This document shows, piece after piece, positions 15,628 through 25,213 of a stretch of 64,000 nt of DNA. Origin of the DNA: Hymenobacter sp. BT18 (GTDB taxonomy: Bacteria > Bacteroidota > Bacteroidia > Cytophagales > Hymenobacteraceae); assembly GCF_012273015.1 (NCBI RefSeq), contig NZ_CP050954.1:2334001-2398000 (forward strand), written 5' to 3'. The translations under genes were made by a program, and so were the position numbers. The notes under the pieces are model-generated. The model worked only from the letters and a program-made list of their open reading frames with translations. It was not told the origin of the DNA and made no database searches. Position 1 is the stretch's first letter; the number at the start of each line of letters is the position of its first letter.

Positions 15628-17043
15628 ATGCTGCGTTTCCTCACCTTTTCCTGCACTCTTCTCTTCAGCCTCGGGCTGGGTGCCGGCTGTCAGCGCCCCG
15701 CTGCCAGCGGCAACGGGGCGGCCGCCGATTTCTGGCTGACCAACCCCGACAAAACGGCCTTGTTTCAGCGGCAGGCAGCACCTTTGACTTTCACAACGGA
15801 CGCACCGGCTGCTTCCGTGATTGAGGTAGACGACAAGCAGGCTTTTCAGCCCATTGATGGGTTTGGCTACTGCCTCACGGGCGGCAGCGCCGAGTTGCTG
15901 CACGCCATGTCGCCCAAGGCGCGGCAGGCTCTGCTTCAGGAGCTCTTCGGCACCGACGGCACCAACATCGGCGTCAGCTACCTACGCCTGAGCATCGGGG
16001 CGTCTGACCTCGATGCCCGGGTGTTCAGCTACGACGACCTGCCCGCCGGCCAGACCGACCCGACGTTGAGCAAGTTCAGCCTGGAACCTGACCGCCCGCA
16101 CCTGATTCCGGTGCTCAAGGAAATTCTGCGCATCAACCCCAGCATCAAGCTGATGGGCTCTCCCTGGTCGCCGCCCCCGTGGATGAAAACCAACGAAAGC
16201 TCCAAGGGCGGCTCCCTGAAGCCGGAGTTCTACCCGGCCTACGCCCAGTACTTCGTGAAGTACATCCAGGGCATGCAGGCCGAGGGCATCCGCATCGACG
16301 CCATTACCATTCAGAACGAGCCCCTGCACCCCGGCAACAACCCCAGCCTGCTGATGCTGGCCGAGCAACAGGCCGAGTTCATCAAGAAACACCTGGGCCC
16401 GGCCTTCAAGGCCGCGAAGCTGGACACGAAAGTTATTGTGTACGACCACAATGCCGACCGTCCCGATTACCCGATCAGCATCCTGAACGACCCCGAAGCC
16501 CGGCAGTACGTGGATGGCTCGGCCTTTCACCTCTACGGCGGCCCCATTGAGGCCCTCAGCCAGGTGCACGACGCCCACCCCGACAAAAACCTCTACTTCA
16601 CGGAGCAGTGGGTGGGCTCGAAAAGCAAGTTTGAGGAAAACGTGCCCTGGCACGTGCGCACCCTCATCATTGGGGCTACCCGCAACTGGGCCCGCACCGT
16701 GCTGGAATGGAACCTGGCCGCCGACCCTCAGCAAAACCCGCACACGCCCGGGGGCTGCACCGAATGCCGCGGCGCCCTCACCCTGGACGGGGATAAGGTG
16801 ACCCGCGAGGATGCCTACTACATCATTGCCCACGCCAGCAAGTTTGCCCGCCCCGGCTCGGTGCGCATTGCCACTACCGTGCCCGACAAGCTCCCCAACG
16901 TGGCCTTCCGCGCCCCCAATGGTCAGAAGGTGCTGGTAGTGCAAAACGATAACTCCGCCGCGCAGACTTTCTCGGTGCGCCACAACGGCCGCGTGTTTTC
17001 CTCCACACTGGGGGCCGGCGCGGTCGGCACCTACGTCTGGTAG
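15628..17043 (+). CDS. GH30-family glycoside hydrolase, lipoprotein (copy 1)
   Basis: Predicted surface beta-glucanase, 471 aa from the ATG at 15628 (a GTG two codons earlier is possible). Lipobox LGAGC at residue 21. The (beta/alpha)8 domain has acid/base E231 in TIQNEP and nucleophile E326 in YFTEQW, both GH30 hallmarks, with FGYCLTGGSAELL, SPWSPPPWMK and a C-terminal beta domain ending VGTYVW. In the Bacteroidota, GH30 subfamily 3 enzymes next to SusCD are often endo-beta-1,6-glucanases. That activity is suggested here but not proven. It has a close paralogue 1.2 kb downstream. Confidence 0.92.
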   Translation: MLRFLTFSCTLLFSLGLGAGCQRPAASGNGAAADFWLTNPDKTALFQRQAAPLTFTTDAPAASVIEVDDKQAFQPIDGFGYCLTGGSAELLHAMSPKARQALLQELFGTDGTNIGVSYLRLSIGASDLDARVFSYDDLPAGQTDPTLSKFSLEPDRPHLIPVLKEILRINPSIKLMGSPWSPPPWMKTNESSKGGSLKPEFYPAYAQYFVKYIQGMQAEGIRIDAITIQNEPLHPGNNPSLLMLAEQQAEFIKKHLGPAFKAAKLDTKVIVYDHNADRPDYPISILNDPEARQYVDGSAFHLYGGPIEALSQVHDAHPDKNLYFTEQWVGSKSKFEENVPWHVRTLIIGATRNWARTVLEWNLAADPQQNPHTPGGCTECRGALTLDGDKVTREDAYYIIAHASKFARPGSVRIATTVPDKLPNVAFRAPNGQKVLVVQNDNSAAQTFSVRHNGRVFSSTLGAGAVGTYVW

Positions 17044-17095
17044 TCAACCTCCTCACTTTTTGCCTTTTCCACCTTTCACCTCTTAGCTAATTCCC

Positions 17096-18196
17096 ATGAA
17101 AAAACTCTTTACTCTTTCTGCTGTTGCCGCCCTTATGGCCGCTTCGTTGGGTGCCCAGGCTCAGTTTACCGTGAATGGCACACTCGATGCCACTGAAGTA
17201 GGCACCGGGGAAGGCAAGTACCAGCTGGTGGGCACCTACACCGGGGCCCACTCCATTGCCGACCGGGGCCTAAAAGCCCTGTACGTGGGCACCACGGCTA
17301 CCACCCTGAACATCATGGTGGTGGCGTCTTCCGAAATTGACGGCTACAACTCCCTGGTGTTTTACCTGGATGCGCCTAACAAGACGGGCATTGCGGCCAA
17401 CACCCAACTGCCGGGCAGCACCAACTCCGGCAATGATGGCCGGGAGTCGCTGCGGCAGCGCCCTACCCTGGATATGCCCGTGGATTTCGCGTTCCGCTGC
17501 ACGACCTCGCCCTTCGGCAAACCCAATGAGAATGCCATTTACCTGAGCCGGGTAAACTACACCGAAACGCCCTACAACGAAGTGGGCATGGGCGCCGGCA
17601 AGAAAGATGGCTCCCTCACCACCGATGCCAACGACCCGGCCGGCGCGAAAACGGCTTTCCAGACCAGCGCCACGGGCAGCGTAGCCGCCAATACCACCAC
17701 GGGCTGGGAATTCGAAATTCCACTGTCGGCCATCGGCGGGGCGCCCGCGGGCAGCAACCTCCACCTGATGGTGGCTTACATTGACGACTTCAAAAGCTTC
17801 AACTCCGACGTGCTACCGACGATTCAGGGCCAGACCACGGCCCTGGGCATCAACCCCGACTTCACCGCCATTCCCGGCAAGCAGTTCTACACCTACCAGG
17901 TAGGCTCGGGCGTGCTGGCCAGCCGCTCGGCCAGTGCCGCCCTGAAGGCCGCCGTGTACCCCAACCCACTGGCCACCAGCAGCCGCCTCACGTACAGCGT
18001 GCCCAGCCAGGCTCCGGTGAACGTGGCGGTGTATAATACGCTGGGCCAGAAGGTGCTGAACCTGCTATCGGACACGCAGCCGGCCGGTGCCCGCACGTTG
18101 TCTCTTGCGCCGCTCCGGCAGCTGCGCAGCGGCTCCTACGTTGTTACGGTACAGGTGGGCAATCAGCTCAGCTCCCAGCGGGTGCTGGTAGACTAA
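17096..18196 (+). CDS. Secreted beta-rich protein with type IX sorting domain
   Basis: A 366-aa secreted protein. A signal peptide ends at AQAQF. The central domain (about residues 22-270) begins VNGTLDATEVGTGEGKYQLVGTY and is predicted all-beta; the opening resembles CBM9/DOMON-like carbohydrate-binding domains, but I cannot assign a family firmly. The C-terminal 80 residues (VYPNPLATSSRLTYSV, VYNTLGQKV, SGSYVVTVQVGNQLSSQRVLVD) are a classic type A T9SS sorting domain, so the protein should be exported and attached or released through T9SS. It sits between the two GH30 paralogues, where other PULs carry a surface glycan-binding protein; that role is plausible. A strong terminator follows. 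Confidence 0.8.
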   Translation: MKKLFTLSAVAALMAASLGAQAQFTVNGTLDATEVGTGEGKYQLVGTYTGAHSIADRGLKALYVGTTATTLNIMVVASSEIDGYNSLVFYLDAPNKTGIAANTQLPGSTNSGNDGRESLRQRPTLDMPVDFAFRCTTSPFGKPNENAIYLSRVNYTETPYNEVGMGAGKKDGSLTTDANDPAGAKTAFQTSATGSVAANTTTGWEFEIPLSAIGGAPAGSNLHLMVAYIDDFKSFNSDVLPTIQGQTTALGINPDFTAIPGKQFYTYQVGSGVLASRSASAALKAAVYPNPLATSSRLTYSVPSQAPVNVAVYNTLGQKVLNLLSDTQPAGARTLSLAPLRQLRSGSYVVTVQVGNQLSSQRVLVD

Positions 18197-18204
18197 CTCG
18201 TTAC

Positions 18205-18247
18205 CGGTCAGGCCACCCGCCCAGCGCGTGGCCTGACCGATTTTTTT
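18205..18247 (+). terminator. Intrinsic terminator inside the PUL
   Basis: CGGTCAGGCCAC and GTGGCCTGACCG form a perfect 12-bp stem with an 11-nt loop, then ATTTTTTT. It is the clearest rho-independent terminator within the PUL, dividing it between the first GH30 unit and the second. Confidence 0.9.
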
Positions 18248-18264
18248 CCTTACCCCTTACGCTC

Positions 18265-19722
18265 ATGCAAAAGATTCTGGCAGGTATTATGGGCAGCGCG
18301 CTCCTGGGGGCGCTAACGCTGACTGGCTGCGGCGGCGACAACAAACCCGACCCCAAGCCCACCCCACCGCCCCCGCCCCCGGCAGAAACCGGCCCCTCGC
18401 AGGTGGCTTTGTGGCTGACGACGTCCAGCCAGTCTACCTTGTTTCAGAAAAGCGCCCTGGTGCTCAACTTCAAGGAAACCACGGGCGCGGGTCCCATTAT
18501 TTCGGTGGATACCACCACCACCTACCAAAGCATCGACGGGTTTGGCTACACCCTGACCGGGGGCAGTGCCATGCTCATCAACCAGCTGCCGGCCAGCAAC
18601 CGCACGGCCCTGCTGAAGGAACTGTTTGCCACCGACGGCAACAACATCGGGACCAGCTACCTGCGCATCAGCATTGGCGCCTCCGACCTCAGTGACCGGG
18701 TGTTCACCTACGACGATGTGCCGGCCGGCCAGACCGACCCGACCCTGGAGAAGTTCAGCCTGGAACCCGAGAAGAAGGACTTGCTGCCCGTGCTCAAGGA
18801 AATCCTGGCCATCTACCCCGACCTCAAGATTCTCGGCTCGCCCTGGACGGCGCCGCCCTGGATGAAAGATAACGGCAGCTACAAAGGCGGCTCCCTAAAA
18901 CCGGAGTACTACAGCGTATATGCCAACTACTTCGTGAAGTACCTGCAGGCTATGCAGGCCGAGGGCATCCGCCTGGATGCCATTACCATTCAGAACGAGC
19001 CCCTGCACGACGGCAACAACCCCAGCATGTATATGTCGGCCACGCAGCAGGGCACATTCATCAAAAACCACCTGGGCCCCGCCCTGAAAGCCGCGGGGCT
19101 GACCACCAAGATCATCCTCTACGACCACAACACGGACCGCATCGACTACCCGCTGGCTATCCTCAACGACCCCGAAGCCCGGCAGTACGTGGATGGCTCG
19201 GCCTTTCACCTGTACGCCGGCACTATTGAAGCCCTGTCTACGGTGCACAATGCCTTCCCCGACAAGCACGTGTACTTCACGGAGCAGTGGGTGGGTGGCC
19301 CCGGCAACTTTGCCGCCGACTTTAGCTGGCACGTGGGCACGCTCATCATTGGCGCCACGCGGAACTGGAGCCGGAACGTGCTGGAGTGGAATCTGGCGTC
19401 GGACCAGAACTACGGTCCGCGCACCGACGGGGGCTGCACTACCTGCCTGGGTGCCCTCACCATCAACGGCACTACCGTGACGCGCAACCCGGCTTACTAT
19501 ACCATTGCGCACGCCAGCAAGTTTGCCCGCCCCGGCTCGGTGCGCATCGATACGAACGTGCCCAACGGCTTGTCGAACGTGGCCTTCAAAAATCCCAGCG
19601 GGCAAAAGGTACTCATCGTGCAGAACAGCACCAGCAGCTCGCAGTCCTTCAACATCGCCTACCGGGGCAAGATGGTCAGCACCACGCTCCCGGGCGGGGC
19701 CGTGGGCACCTACGTCTGGTAA
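18265..19722 (+). CDS. GH30-family glycoside hydrolase, lipoprotein (copy 2)
   Basis: A paralogue of the 15.6-kb enzyme, 485 aa. Lipobox LTGC at residue 22 is followed by a flexible Pro-rich linker (PKPTPPPPPPAETG) that would hold the enzyme off the membrane. Acid/base E245 (TIQNEP) and nucleophile E340 (YFTEQW) are present, as are FGYTLTGGSAMLI, SPWTAPPWMKD and the C-terminal GTYVW. Several DNA stretches match copy 1 almost exactly (for example around 19170-19210 and 19510-19550), pointing to tandem duplication or gene conversion. The first 40 residues and the loops differ, so specificity may have diverged. It is the first gene after the internal terminator. Confidence 0.92.
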   Translation: MQKILAGIMGSALLGALTLTGCGGDNKPDPKPTPPPPPPAETGPSQVALWLTTSSQSTLFQKSALVLNFKETTGAGPIISVDTTTTYQSIDGFGYTLTGGSAMLINQLPASNRTALLKELFATDGNNIGTSYLRISIGASDLSDRVFTYDDVPAGQTDPTLEKFSLEPEKKDLLPVLKEILAIYPDLKILGSPWTAPPWMKDNGSYKGGSLKPEYYSVYANYFVKYLQAMQAEGIRLDAITIQNEPLHDGNNPSMYMSATQQGTFIKNHLGPALKAAGLTTKIILYDHNTDRIDYPLAILNDPEARQYVDGSAFHLYAGTIEALSTVHNAFPDKHVYFTEQWVGGPGNFAADFSWHVGTLIIGATRNWSRNVLEWNLASDQNYGPRTDGGCTTCLGALTINGTTVTRNPAYYTIAHASKFARPGSVRIDTNVPNGLSNVAFKNPSGQKVLIVQNSTSSSQSFNIAYRGKMVSTTLPGGAVGTYVW

Positions 19723-19805
19723 GACCACCCTTCTGCAACCCAGAACCCGCCGCCGATTTTTCCGGGCAGCTGCTGCCTTATCTTCTGCCCTTTTTTCGCG
19801 CCTCC

Positions 19806-21356
19806 ATGCTGCGTCTCTCCCGGTTAGCCTTCCTTATGCTGTTGCTCGGCAGCAGCGCCATTGCGCGCGGCTGGGCGCAGAACATGGGCGGCCCGGTGGA
19901 AGTAAAAACGCGGCAAGGCCGGCTGCAGGGCAGCCGGGAAGCCAATCTGTGCGTGTTTCGCGGTATTCCGTACGCCCAGCCGCCCGTGGGGCCTTTGCGC
20001 TTTCGGCCCCCGCAGCCGCTACCCCGGCAGCACGGCCCGCGCCCCGCCTCGCAATTCGGCCATCGGGCCGTGCAGGCGGGTGGCCCCACGGGGGTGCAGG
20101 GCAGTGAGGATTGTTTGTACCTGAACGTGTGGGCACCCGCCTGGCCCACCCGCTCCCGCCCGGCTGGGGTACGCCCCGTGGTGGTGTGGGTACACGGCGG
20201 CGCTTTTACGGGCGGCTCGGGCCAGGACAATGACACCTGGACCTTCGCGGCCCAGGACAGCGTGGTGGCCGTGAGCCTAAACTACCGCCTGGGCAGCCTG
20301 GGCTTTCTGCACCTTGGCGAGGCCCTGGGTCCCGCTTACCGGCAGGCGGGCAACGTCGGCCTGCTCGATGCCGTGGCCGCCCTGCGCTGGGTGCACGACA
20401 ACATCCGCGCTTTCGGCGGCGACCCTACGCGCGTGACGCTGATGGGCGAGTCGGCGGGGGCCAAGCTGGTGGGGGCTCTGCTCGTGACGCCGGCAGCCGA
20501 GGGCCTGTTTCAGCAGGTGATTCTGGAAAGCGGGGCCGTGCAGGCCATCCGCGACACGGCTACGGCGGCGGCGGTTACCCGTCAGCTGCTGGGCGAGCTG
20601 CACCTTGCCCAGCCCCAGGCCCTGCTCACGCTCCCCGCCGATACGCTCATTCGGGCGCAGGCGCGGTTTGCGAGTGGGGCGGGCGGCCTGCAGGTGTTTG
20701 GCCCCGTGCAGGATGGCCTGGCGCTGCCTCAACCGCCTTTCGCTTATTTGCGCCGCCTGAAGCGGCGCCCGCCGGCCGTACTGCTCGGCACCAATCTGGA
20801 AGAAGCCGGTTTGTTTACCGGCCCAGGCTCAGTGCTGGCTCAGCCCAATGAAAAGGCGCTGCAGCAGGTATTTGGCCGCAACGCGGCGGCGGTGTGGGCC
20901 GCTTATCGGCGCCTCAGCCAGACCCAGCCTGCCCAGCAGGCCTGGAACACCACGCTCACCGACTACCTCTACCGGCTGGCAACCTACCGCCTGGCCGATA
21001 CCCTGGCCGCGCAAAACCGGCCCGTCTGGCTTTACCGCTTCGACTGGCACAATGCCACCCAGCGCCCCCTGCATGCCCAGGAGCTGGCGTTTGTGTGGAA
21101 TGCCCCACTGGGCAGCTCCGGCGCGGCTCCAACCTTACCAGCCAGCCTGCCCGGCAAAGCTGCCGACGCGGCGCTGGCCGCCCGTATGCACGCCTATTGG
21201 GCCCGCTTTATCAAAACAGGCCGCCCGGGTCCCGACTGGCCCGCTTACTCAGCGCCGGGCCGCATGGTCATGGTGTTTGACTCGGCCAGTGGGCCCCGGC
21301 CCGCGCCCGATGCTTACCGGGACCCCGGCTTTCCAACCCAGGCCTACCGCCGCTAA
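19806..21356 (+). CDS. Type B carboxylesterase/lipase family protein
   Basis: Secreted alpha/beta-hydrolase, 516 aa from the ATG at 19806 with signal peptide (MLRLSRLAFLMLLLGSSAIA). The frame is open upstream, but that part overlaps the GH30 gene and is not protein-like. Family motifs: FRGIPYAQPPVGPLRF, EDCLYLNVWAP, oxyanion hole VHGGAFTGGSG, and the nucleophile elbow GESAG with S216. The acid/His residues are not marked with certainty. In this locus it may remove ester groups (acetyl or similar) from the polysaccharide. Type B esterases are broad, so this is inference from context. It is 83 nt behind GH30 copy 2. Confidence 0.9.
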   Translation: MLRLSRLAFLMLLLGSSAIARGWAQNMGGPVEVKTRQGRLQGSREANLCVFRGIPYAQPPVGPLRFRPPQPLPRQHGPRPASQFGHRAVQAGGPTGVQGSEDCLYLNVWAPAWPTRSRPAGVRPVVVWVHGGAFTGGSGQDNDTWTFAAQDSVVAVSLNYRLGSLGFLHLGEALGPAYRQAGNVGLLDAVAALRWVHDNIRAFGGDPTRVTLMGESAGAKLVGALLVTPAAEGLFQQVILESGAVQAIRDTATAAAVTRQLLGELHLAQPQALLTLPADTLIRAQARFASGAGGLQVFGPVQDGLALPQPPFAYLRRLKRRPPAVLLGTNLEEAGLFTGPGSVLAQPNEKALQQVFGRNAAAVWAAYRRLSQTQPAQQAWNTTLTDYLYRLATYRLADTLAAQNRPVWLYRFDWHNATQRPLHAQELAFVWNAPLGSSGAAPTLPASLPGKAADAALAARMHAYWARFIKTGRPGPDWPAYSAPGRMVMVFDSASGPRPAPDAYRDPGFPTQAYRR

Positions 21357-21470
21357 TACCCTACTCACCTCATCATGCCCAGCTAATTCCTCTGTCCTAC
21401 CCGCTTGCGCCCACCTGTTCTTCGCTCTGCTCCCCGTTTTTTTCCACCATACCCCAAAAACCCACAGAAC

Positions 21471-23603
21471 ATGAACACCATTACCTCTTTCAGCCTCCGG
21501 CGTATGGCCCGCCGGATGCGGCAAGCGCTGCTACTCGTAGCGGGCCTCGGCATGGCGCAGCACGCCGACGCCCAAAGCTTTCTACGCGCCGACGGCCAGC
21601 GCATCGTGAATGCCAGCAACCAGGAAGTTATTCTCAACGGCATGAATCTGGGCAACTGGGCCGTGCAGGAAGGCTACATGATGAAAGTGGGCTGGCCTGG
21701 GGCCACAATAAACGGCGCCACGAAGCAGACGCAGGGCGCGGTAAAAAAGAGCCTCTACAACGCCGGCATGACTGATGCGGCCGTGGAGACATTCTACCAG
21801 AACTACCGCGCCAACTTTATCACCAAGCCCGACATCGACTACATTGCCTCCAAGGGCTTTAACTGCGTGCGCCTGCCCCTGCACTACGAGCTGTTCCTGA
21901 CGCCTGCCCAACGGGCGGTGCGCAGCAGCGTGATGCGCGGTACCGTGAGCTACGACTCGTACGTGAGCCAGCTCACAGGCTGGTACAACAACAACCAGCT
22001 CTTTACTGACCCGGTCAACATGGCGGCGCTGGCCATGATTGACAACACCCTGGCCTGGGCCCAGGCCAACAACATGTACGTGGTGCTGGACATGCACGCC
22101 GTGCCCGGCTCCCAGGGCACCGACGCCAACATTGCCGACCAGATTGTAGCCAACGACCTGTGGAACCGCCAGATCAACCAGGATGTGCTCAACCGCCTGT
22201 GGTCGTTTGTATCGAACCGCTACAAGAACGACGCCCGCGTGGCCATGTACGACCTCATCAATGAGCCGAACAATGCGCCTAGCAACCCGCAGATCAAGAC
22301 CGTGACGGAGCGCCTGATTAACACCATCCGGAACCAAGGCGACAATCACCTGATTCTGGTGGAAGGCAACGGCTGGGGCAACGACTTTAACTACCTGGAG
22401 CCCTTCAACTTCTCCAATCGCTCCAACCTGGTGTACAACTCGCACCGCTACAGCGGCACGGGTTATCTGATGGATAACGGCGTGAACTCCACGGGCGGCG
22501 GCCCCAACGACCTGCGCTTCATTGGCAACCTGCGCAACTTCCGCACCACCCACAACGTGCCGATCTGGGTGGGCGAAACCGGCGAAAACACCGACACCTG
22601 GATGCGCGACGCGGCCAAGAACCTCAACTCGGTGGGCATTGGCTGGTGCCACTGGACCTACAAGCGTTTTGAGGACCGCAGCAACCCGGCTTTCATGCAC
22701 ATCAACCCGCCCTACGTGGTGGACGGGCCCGCCGGCCTGAACCAGGTACTGACCAATATTCGGTTTGCCAACTGCGTGCCCAATACCACCGTGGCGGCCG
22801 TGTCGCCCAACCAGAACGGCATTGTGAACTACCCCGGCGGCGGCAACTACAATGGAACGAGCACTGTGCCCAGCGGCCCAACTATTGGACGCATTTACCA
22901 AATCAGCTGCAAGAATGGCGGCAAAACCATGGAAGTTTCGGCCAACTCTACCGTCAACGGTGGCCGCGTGCAGCAGTGGGGCTGGGCCCAAGCGGCCAGC
23001 CAGAAGTGGAAGCTGGTGGATGCCGGCGGCGGCTACGTACGTATCGTGAACCTGAACAGCAACAAGTCCTTGGATATTGCCGGCCCTTCCACCGCCGATG
23101 GTGCCAAAGCGCATCAGTGGGACTGGCTCAGCCAGGACAGCCAGTACTGGAAGATTGAAAGCAATGGCGACGGCACCTACCGCATCGTAAACAAGTTCAG
23201 CGGCAAGGTGCTGGACGTGGAAAATGGCTCCACTGCTGACGGCGCTGCTATTCACCAGTGGACCTGGGGTGGCTACAACAGCCAGCGCTGGTGGTTTTCC
23301 GACCAGGGTGCCGCCCGCACGGCCCTGTCCACAGTAAGCCCCGAAATGGAAGCCCGCCTGCAGCTCTACCCCACCACCGTGCAGTCGGAAATGACGTTTG
23401 ACTACACTGCCGACCGGGCCCAACAGCTGCAGGTGCAGCTGGTAGATGTACTGGGCCGCTCGGTGCTACGTTCTGAGAAGAGCGTACAAGCCGGGGCCAA
23501 CCATCTTTCCTGCAGCGTAGCAGCTCTGCCAGCCGGCGTGTACACGCTGCGCGTACTTACTCCCGAGGGCCAGTTGCAACGCCGCTTGCTGGTGCGCCGC
23601 TAG
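21471..23603 (+). CDS. GH5-family enzyme with ricin-type lectin and T9SS domain
   Basis: A 710-aa secreted multidomain glucanase. Start ATG at 21471 gives a basic signal peptide ending AQHADAQ. The GH5 barrel covers about residues 35-430 (LNGMNLGNWAVQEGYMM), with acid/base E265 in LINEPNN and nucleophile E369 in VGETGEN. Residues about 465-620 are a beta-trefoil ricin/CBM13 domain with three QW-type repeats (VQQWGW, AHQWDW, IHQWTW). The last 80 residues are a T9SS sorting domain (LQLYPTTVQSEMTFDYT...PAGVYTLRVLTPEGQLQRRLLVRR). The start resembles exo-beta-1,3-glucanase-like GH5 proteins; exact specificity is unknown. It would attack the glucan outside the cell. Confidence 0.9.
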   Translation: MNTITSFSLRRMARRMRQALLLVAGLGMAQHADAQSFLRADGQRIVNASNQEVILNGMNLGNWAVQEGYMMKVGWPGATINGATKQTQGAVKKSLYNAGMTDAAVETFYQNYRANFITKPDIDYIASKGFNCVRLPLHYELFLTPAQRAVRSSVMRGTVSYDSYVSQLTGWYNNNQLFTDPVNMAALAMIDNTLAWAQANNMYVVLDMHAVPGSQGTDANIADQIVANDLWNRQINQDVLNRLWSFVSNRYKNDARVAMYDLINEPNNAPSNPQIKTVTERLINTIRNQGDNHLILVEGNGWGNDFNYLEPFNFSNRSNLVYNSHRYSGTGYLMDNGVNSTGGGPNDLRFIGNLRNFRTTHNVPIWVGETGENTDTWMRDAAKNLNSVGIGWCHWTYKRFEDRSNPAFMHINPPYVVDGPAGLNQVLTNIRFANCVPNTTVAAVSPNQNGIVNYPGGGNYNGTSTVPSGPTIGRIYQISCKNGGKTMEVSANSTVNGGRVQQWGWAQAASQKWKLVDAGGGYVRIVNLNSNKSLDIAGPSTADGAKAHQWDWLSQDSQYWKIESNGDGTYRIVNKFSGKVLDVENGSTADGAAIHQWTWGGYNSQRWWFSDQGAARTALSTVSPEMEARLQLYPTTVQSEMTFDYTADRAQQLQVQLVDVLGRSVLRSEKSVQAGANHLSCSVAALPAGVYTLRVLTPEGQLQRRLLVRR

Positions 23604-23638
23604 CCGCGGCCAGCGGGAGCCTGCTTCGTTTTTCACCT

Positions 23639-23673
23639 CCTGCCGGCCCGGGCACGTTGTCCGGGCCGGCAGG
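23639..23673. terminator. GC-rich hairpin after the GH5 gene
   Basis: CCTGCCGGCCCGG and CCGGGCCGGCAGG make a perfect 13-bp stem with a 9-nt loop. There is no T-run, so it may be a stability or attenuation hairpin between the GH5 gene and GH30 copy 3. Confidence 0.6.
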
Positions 23674-23704
23674 ATAAGCGGAATCACCCGCATTTTTTCA
23701 TTTT

Positions 23705-25180
23705 ATGCGTACACCCTTTCTTCCTATGCTGATGCTGGCGACCCTGCCCTTTACGGGCGCCCTGGCGCAGAAATCAACCAAGCCGGCGACCAAAGCCCCG
23801 GCCTACTCGGCCGTCGGCAAAAAAGTACAGGTCTTTACCACGGCGGCCAACACAACCCACCGGTTGGCCGCTACCGGGGAGCTGCGCTTTCAGGAGCTCC
23901 GGCAGCCGCTGGAAACCCAGCCCACCGTATTTGTAGACCCCACGCATACCTTCCAGACCCTGGTAGGCATTGGCGGCGCCCTCACTGATGCGGCGGCCGA
24001 AACCTTTGCCAAACTGCCCAAGGCCGCCCAGCAGGAGTTCATGCAGGCGTACTACAGCCCCACCGCCGGCATTGGCTACACGCTGGCCCGCACCCACATC
24101 AACAGTTGCGACTTCAGCAGCGGCATGTATACGTATGTGGCCGACAACGACCAGGAGCTGAAGACCTTCAGCGTGAAGCACGACGAGCAGTACCGCATTC
24201 CCTTCATCAAGCAGGCCATAGCGGCAGCCGGTGGCAAGCTTCCGCTGTACGTGAGCCCCTGGACCCCACCCGCCTGGATGAAGGACAACAACGACCTGCA
24301 GCACGGCGGCAAGCTGCGCCCGGAGTTTCGCCAGGCCTGGGCCAACTACTACGTGAAGTTTATTAAGGAGTACGAGCGGCAGGGTATGCCTATTTGGGGC
24401 CTGAGCGTGCAGAATGAGGCCATGGCCAACCAGCGCTGGGAATCCTGCCTGTACACGGCTGAGGAAGAGCGCGACTTCATCAAGGAATACCTGGGCCCCA
24501 CGCTCAAGAAAGGTGGCCTGGGCGACCGGAAACTCATTGCCTGGGACCACAACCGCGACCAAGTGTACCAGCGCGCCAGCACCATCCTCGACGACCCCGA
24601 AGCCGCCAAGTACGTGTGGGGCATCGGCTACCACTGGTACGAAAACTGGACCGGCAGCGACATGCTCTTCAGCAACGTGAAGCGCGTGCACGACACCTAC
24701 CCCGACAAGCAGCTCATTTTCACGGAAGGCTGCATCGAAAAGTTCAGCCTCGACCGGGTAAGCGACTGGAAGCTGGGCGAAGTATACGGCCGCTCCATGA
24801 TTGAGGACTTCAACGCCGGCACTGCCGCCTGGACCGACTGGAACATTCTGCTGGATGAAACCGGCGGCCCCAACCATGCCCAGAACTTCTGCTTTGCCCC
24901 CATCATTGGGGATACCCGGAGCGGCAAGCTGCTCTACACCAACATTTACTACTACATCGGGCACTTCTCGAAGTTTATCCGTCCGGGTGCCAAGCGCATC
25001 ATCAGCTCCTCTACCCGGGACGTACTGCAAACCACCGCCTTCCGCAATACCGACGGTTCCGTGGCCGTGGTGGTGATGAATACCTCTGATAAGCCCATGG
25101 ACTTTCTGCTGTGGCTGAAGGGCCAGGCAGCTTCCACTACGAGCCTGCCCCACTCCATAAGCACGTTTGTTGTAAACTAG
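23705..25180 (+). CDS. GH30-family glycoside hydrolase (copy 3, distinct subgroup)
   Basis: A 491-aa secreted enzyme, signal peptide ending at GALAQ with no lipobox, so probably periplasmic or released. Acid/base E238 (SVQNEA) and nucleophile E341 (IFTEGCIE) fit GH30, as do GIGGALTDAAAETF, SPWTPPAWMKD and the (H)WYENW loop. It differs clearly from copies 1 and 2 and resembles the glucosylceramidase-like GH30 subgroup, which includes beta-glucosidases. It could finish oligosaccharide breakdown in place of the GH3 beta-glucosidase that is absent here (inference). The transporter gene starts 33 nt downstream. Confidence 0.92.
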   Translation: MRTPFLPMLMLATLPFTGALAQKSTKPATKAPAYSAVGKKVQVFTTAANTTHRLAATGELRFQELRQPLETQPTVFVDPTHTFQTLVGIGGALTDAAAETFAKLPKAAQQEFMQAYYSPTAGIGYTLARTHINSCDFSSGMYTYVADNDQELKTFSVKHDEQYRIPFIKQAIAAAGGKLPLYVSPWTPPAWMKDNNDLQHGGKLRPEFRQAWANYYVKFIKEYERQGMPIWGLSVQNEAMANQRWESCLYTAEEERDFIKEYLGPTLKKGGLGDRKLIAWDHNRDQVYQRASTILDDPEAAKYVWGIGYHWYENWTGSDMLFSNVKRVHDTYPDKQLIFTEGCIEKFSLDRVSDWKLGEVYGRSMIEDFNAGTAAWTDWNILLDETGGPNHAQNFCFAPIIGDTRSGKLLYTNIYYYIGHFSKFIRPGAKRIISSSTRDVLQTTAFRNTDGSVAVVVMNTSDKPMDFLLWLKGQAASTTSLPHSISTFVVN

Positions 25181-25213
25181 CAGCCGATTTCTCCTCTATT
25201 CCTGAACCGTACT

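Noticed and set aside
19386..19805. N-terminal extension of the esterase frame
   Set aside because: It overlaps GH30 copy 2 in another frame and has no family similarity; the signal peptide begins at 19806.
21582..23423. 613-codon minus-strand frame over the GH5 gene
   Set aside because: Antisense shadow; the plus frame carries catalytic motifs and a sorting domain.
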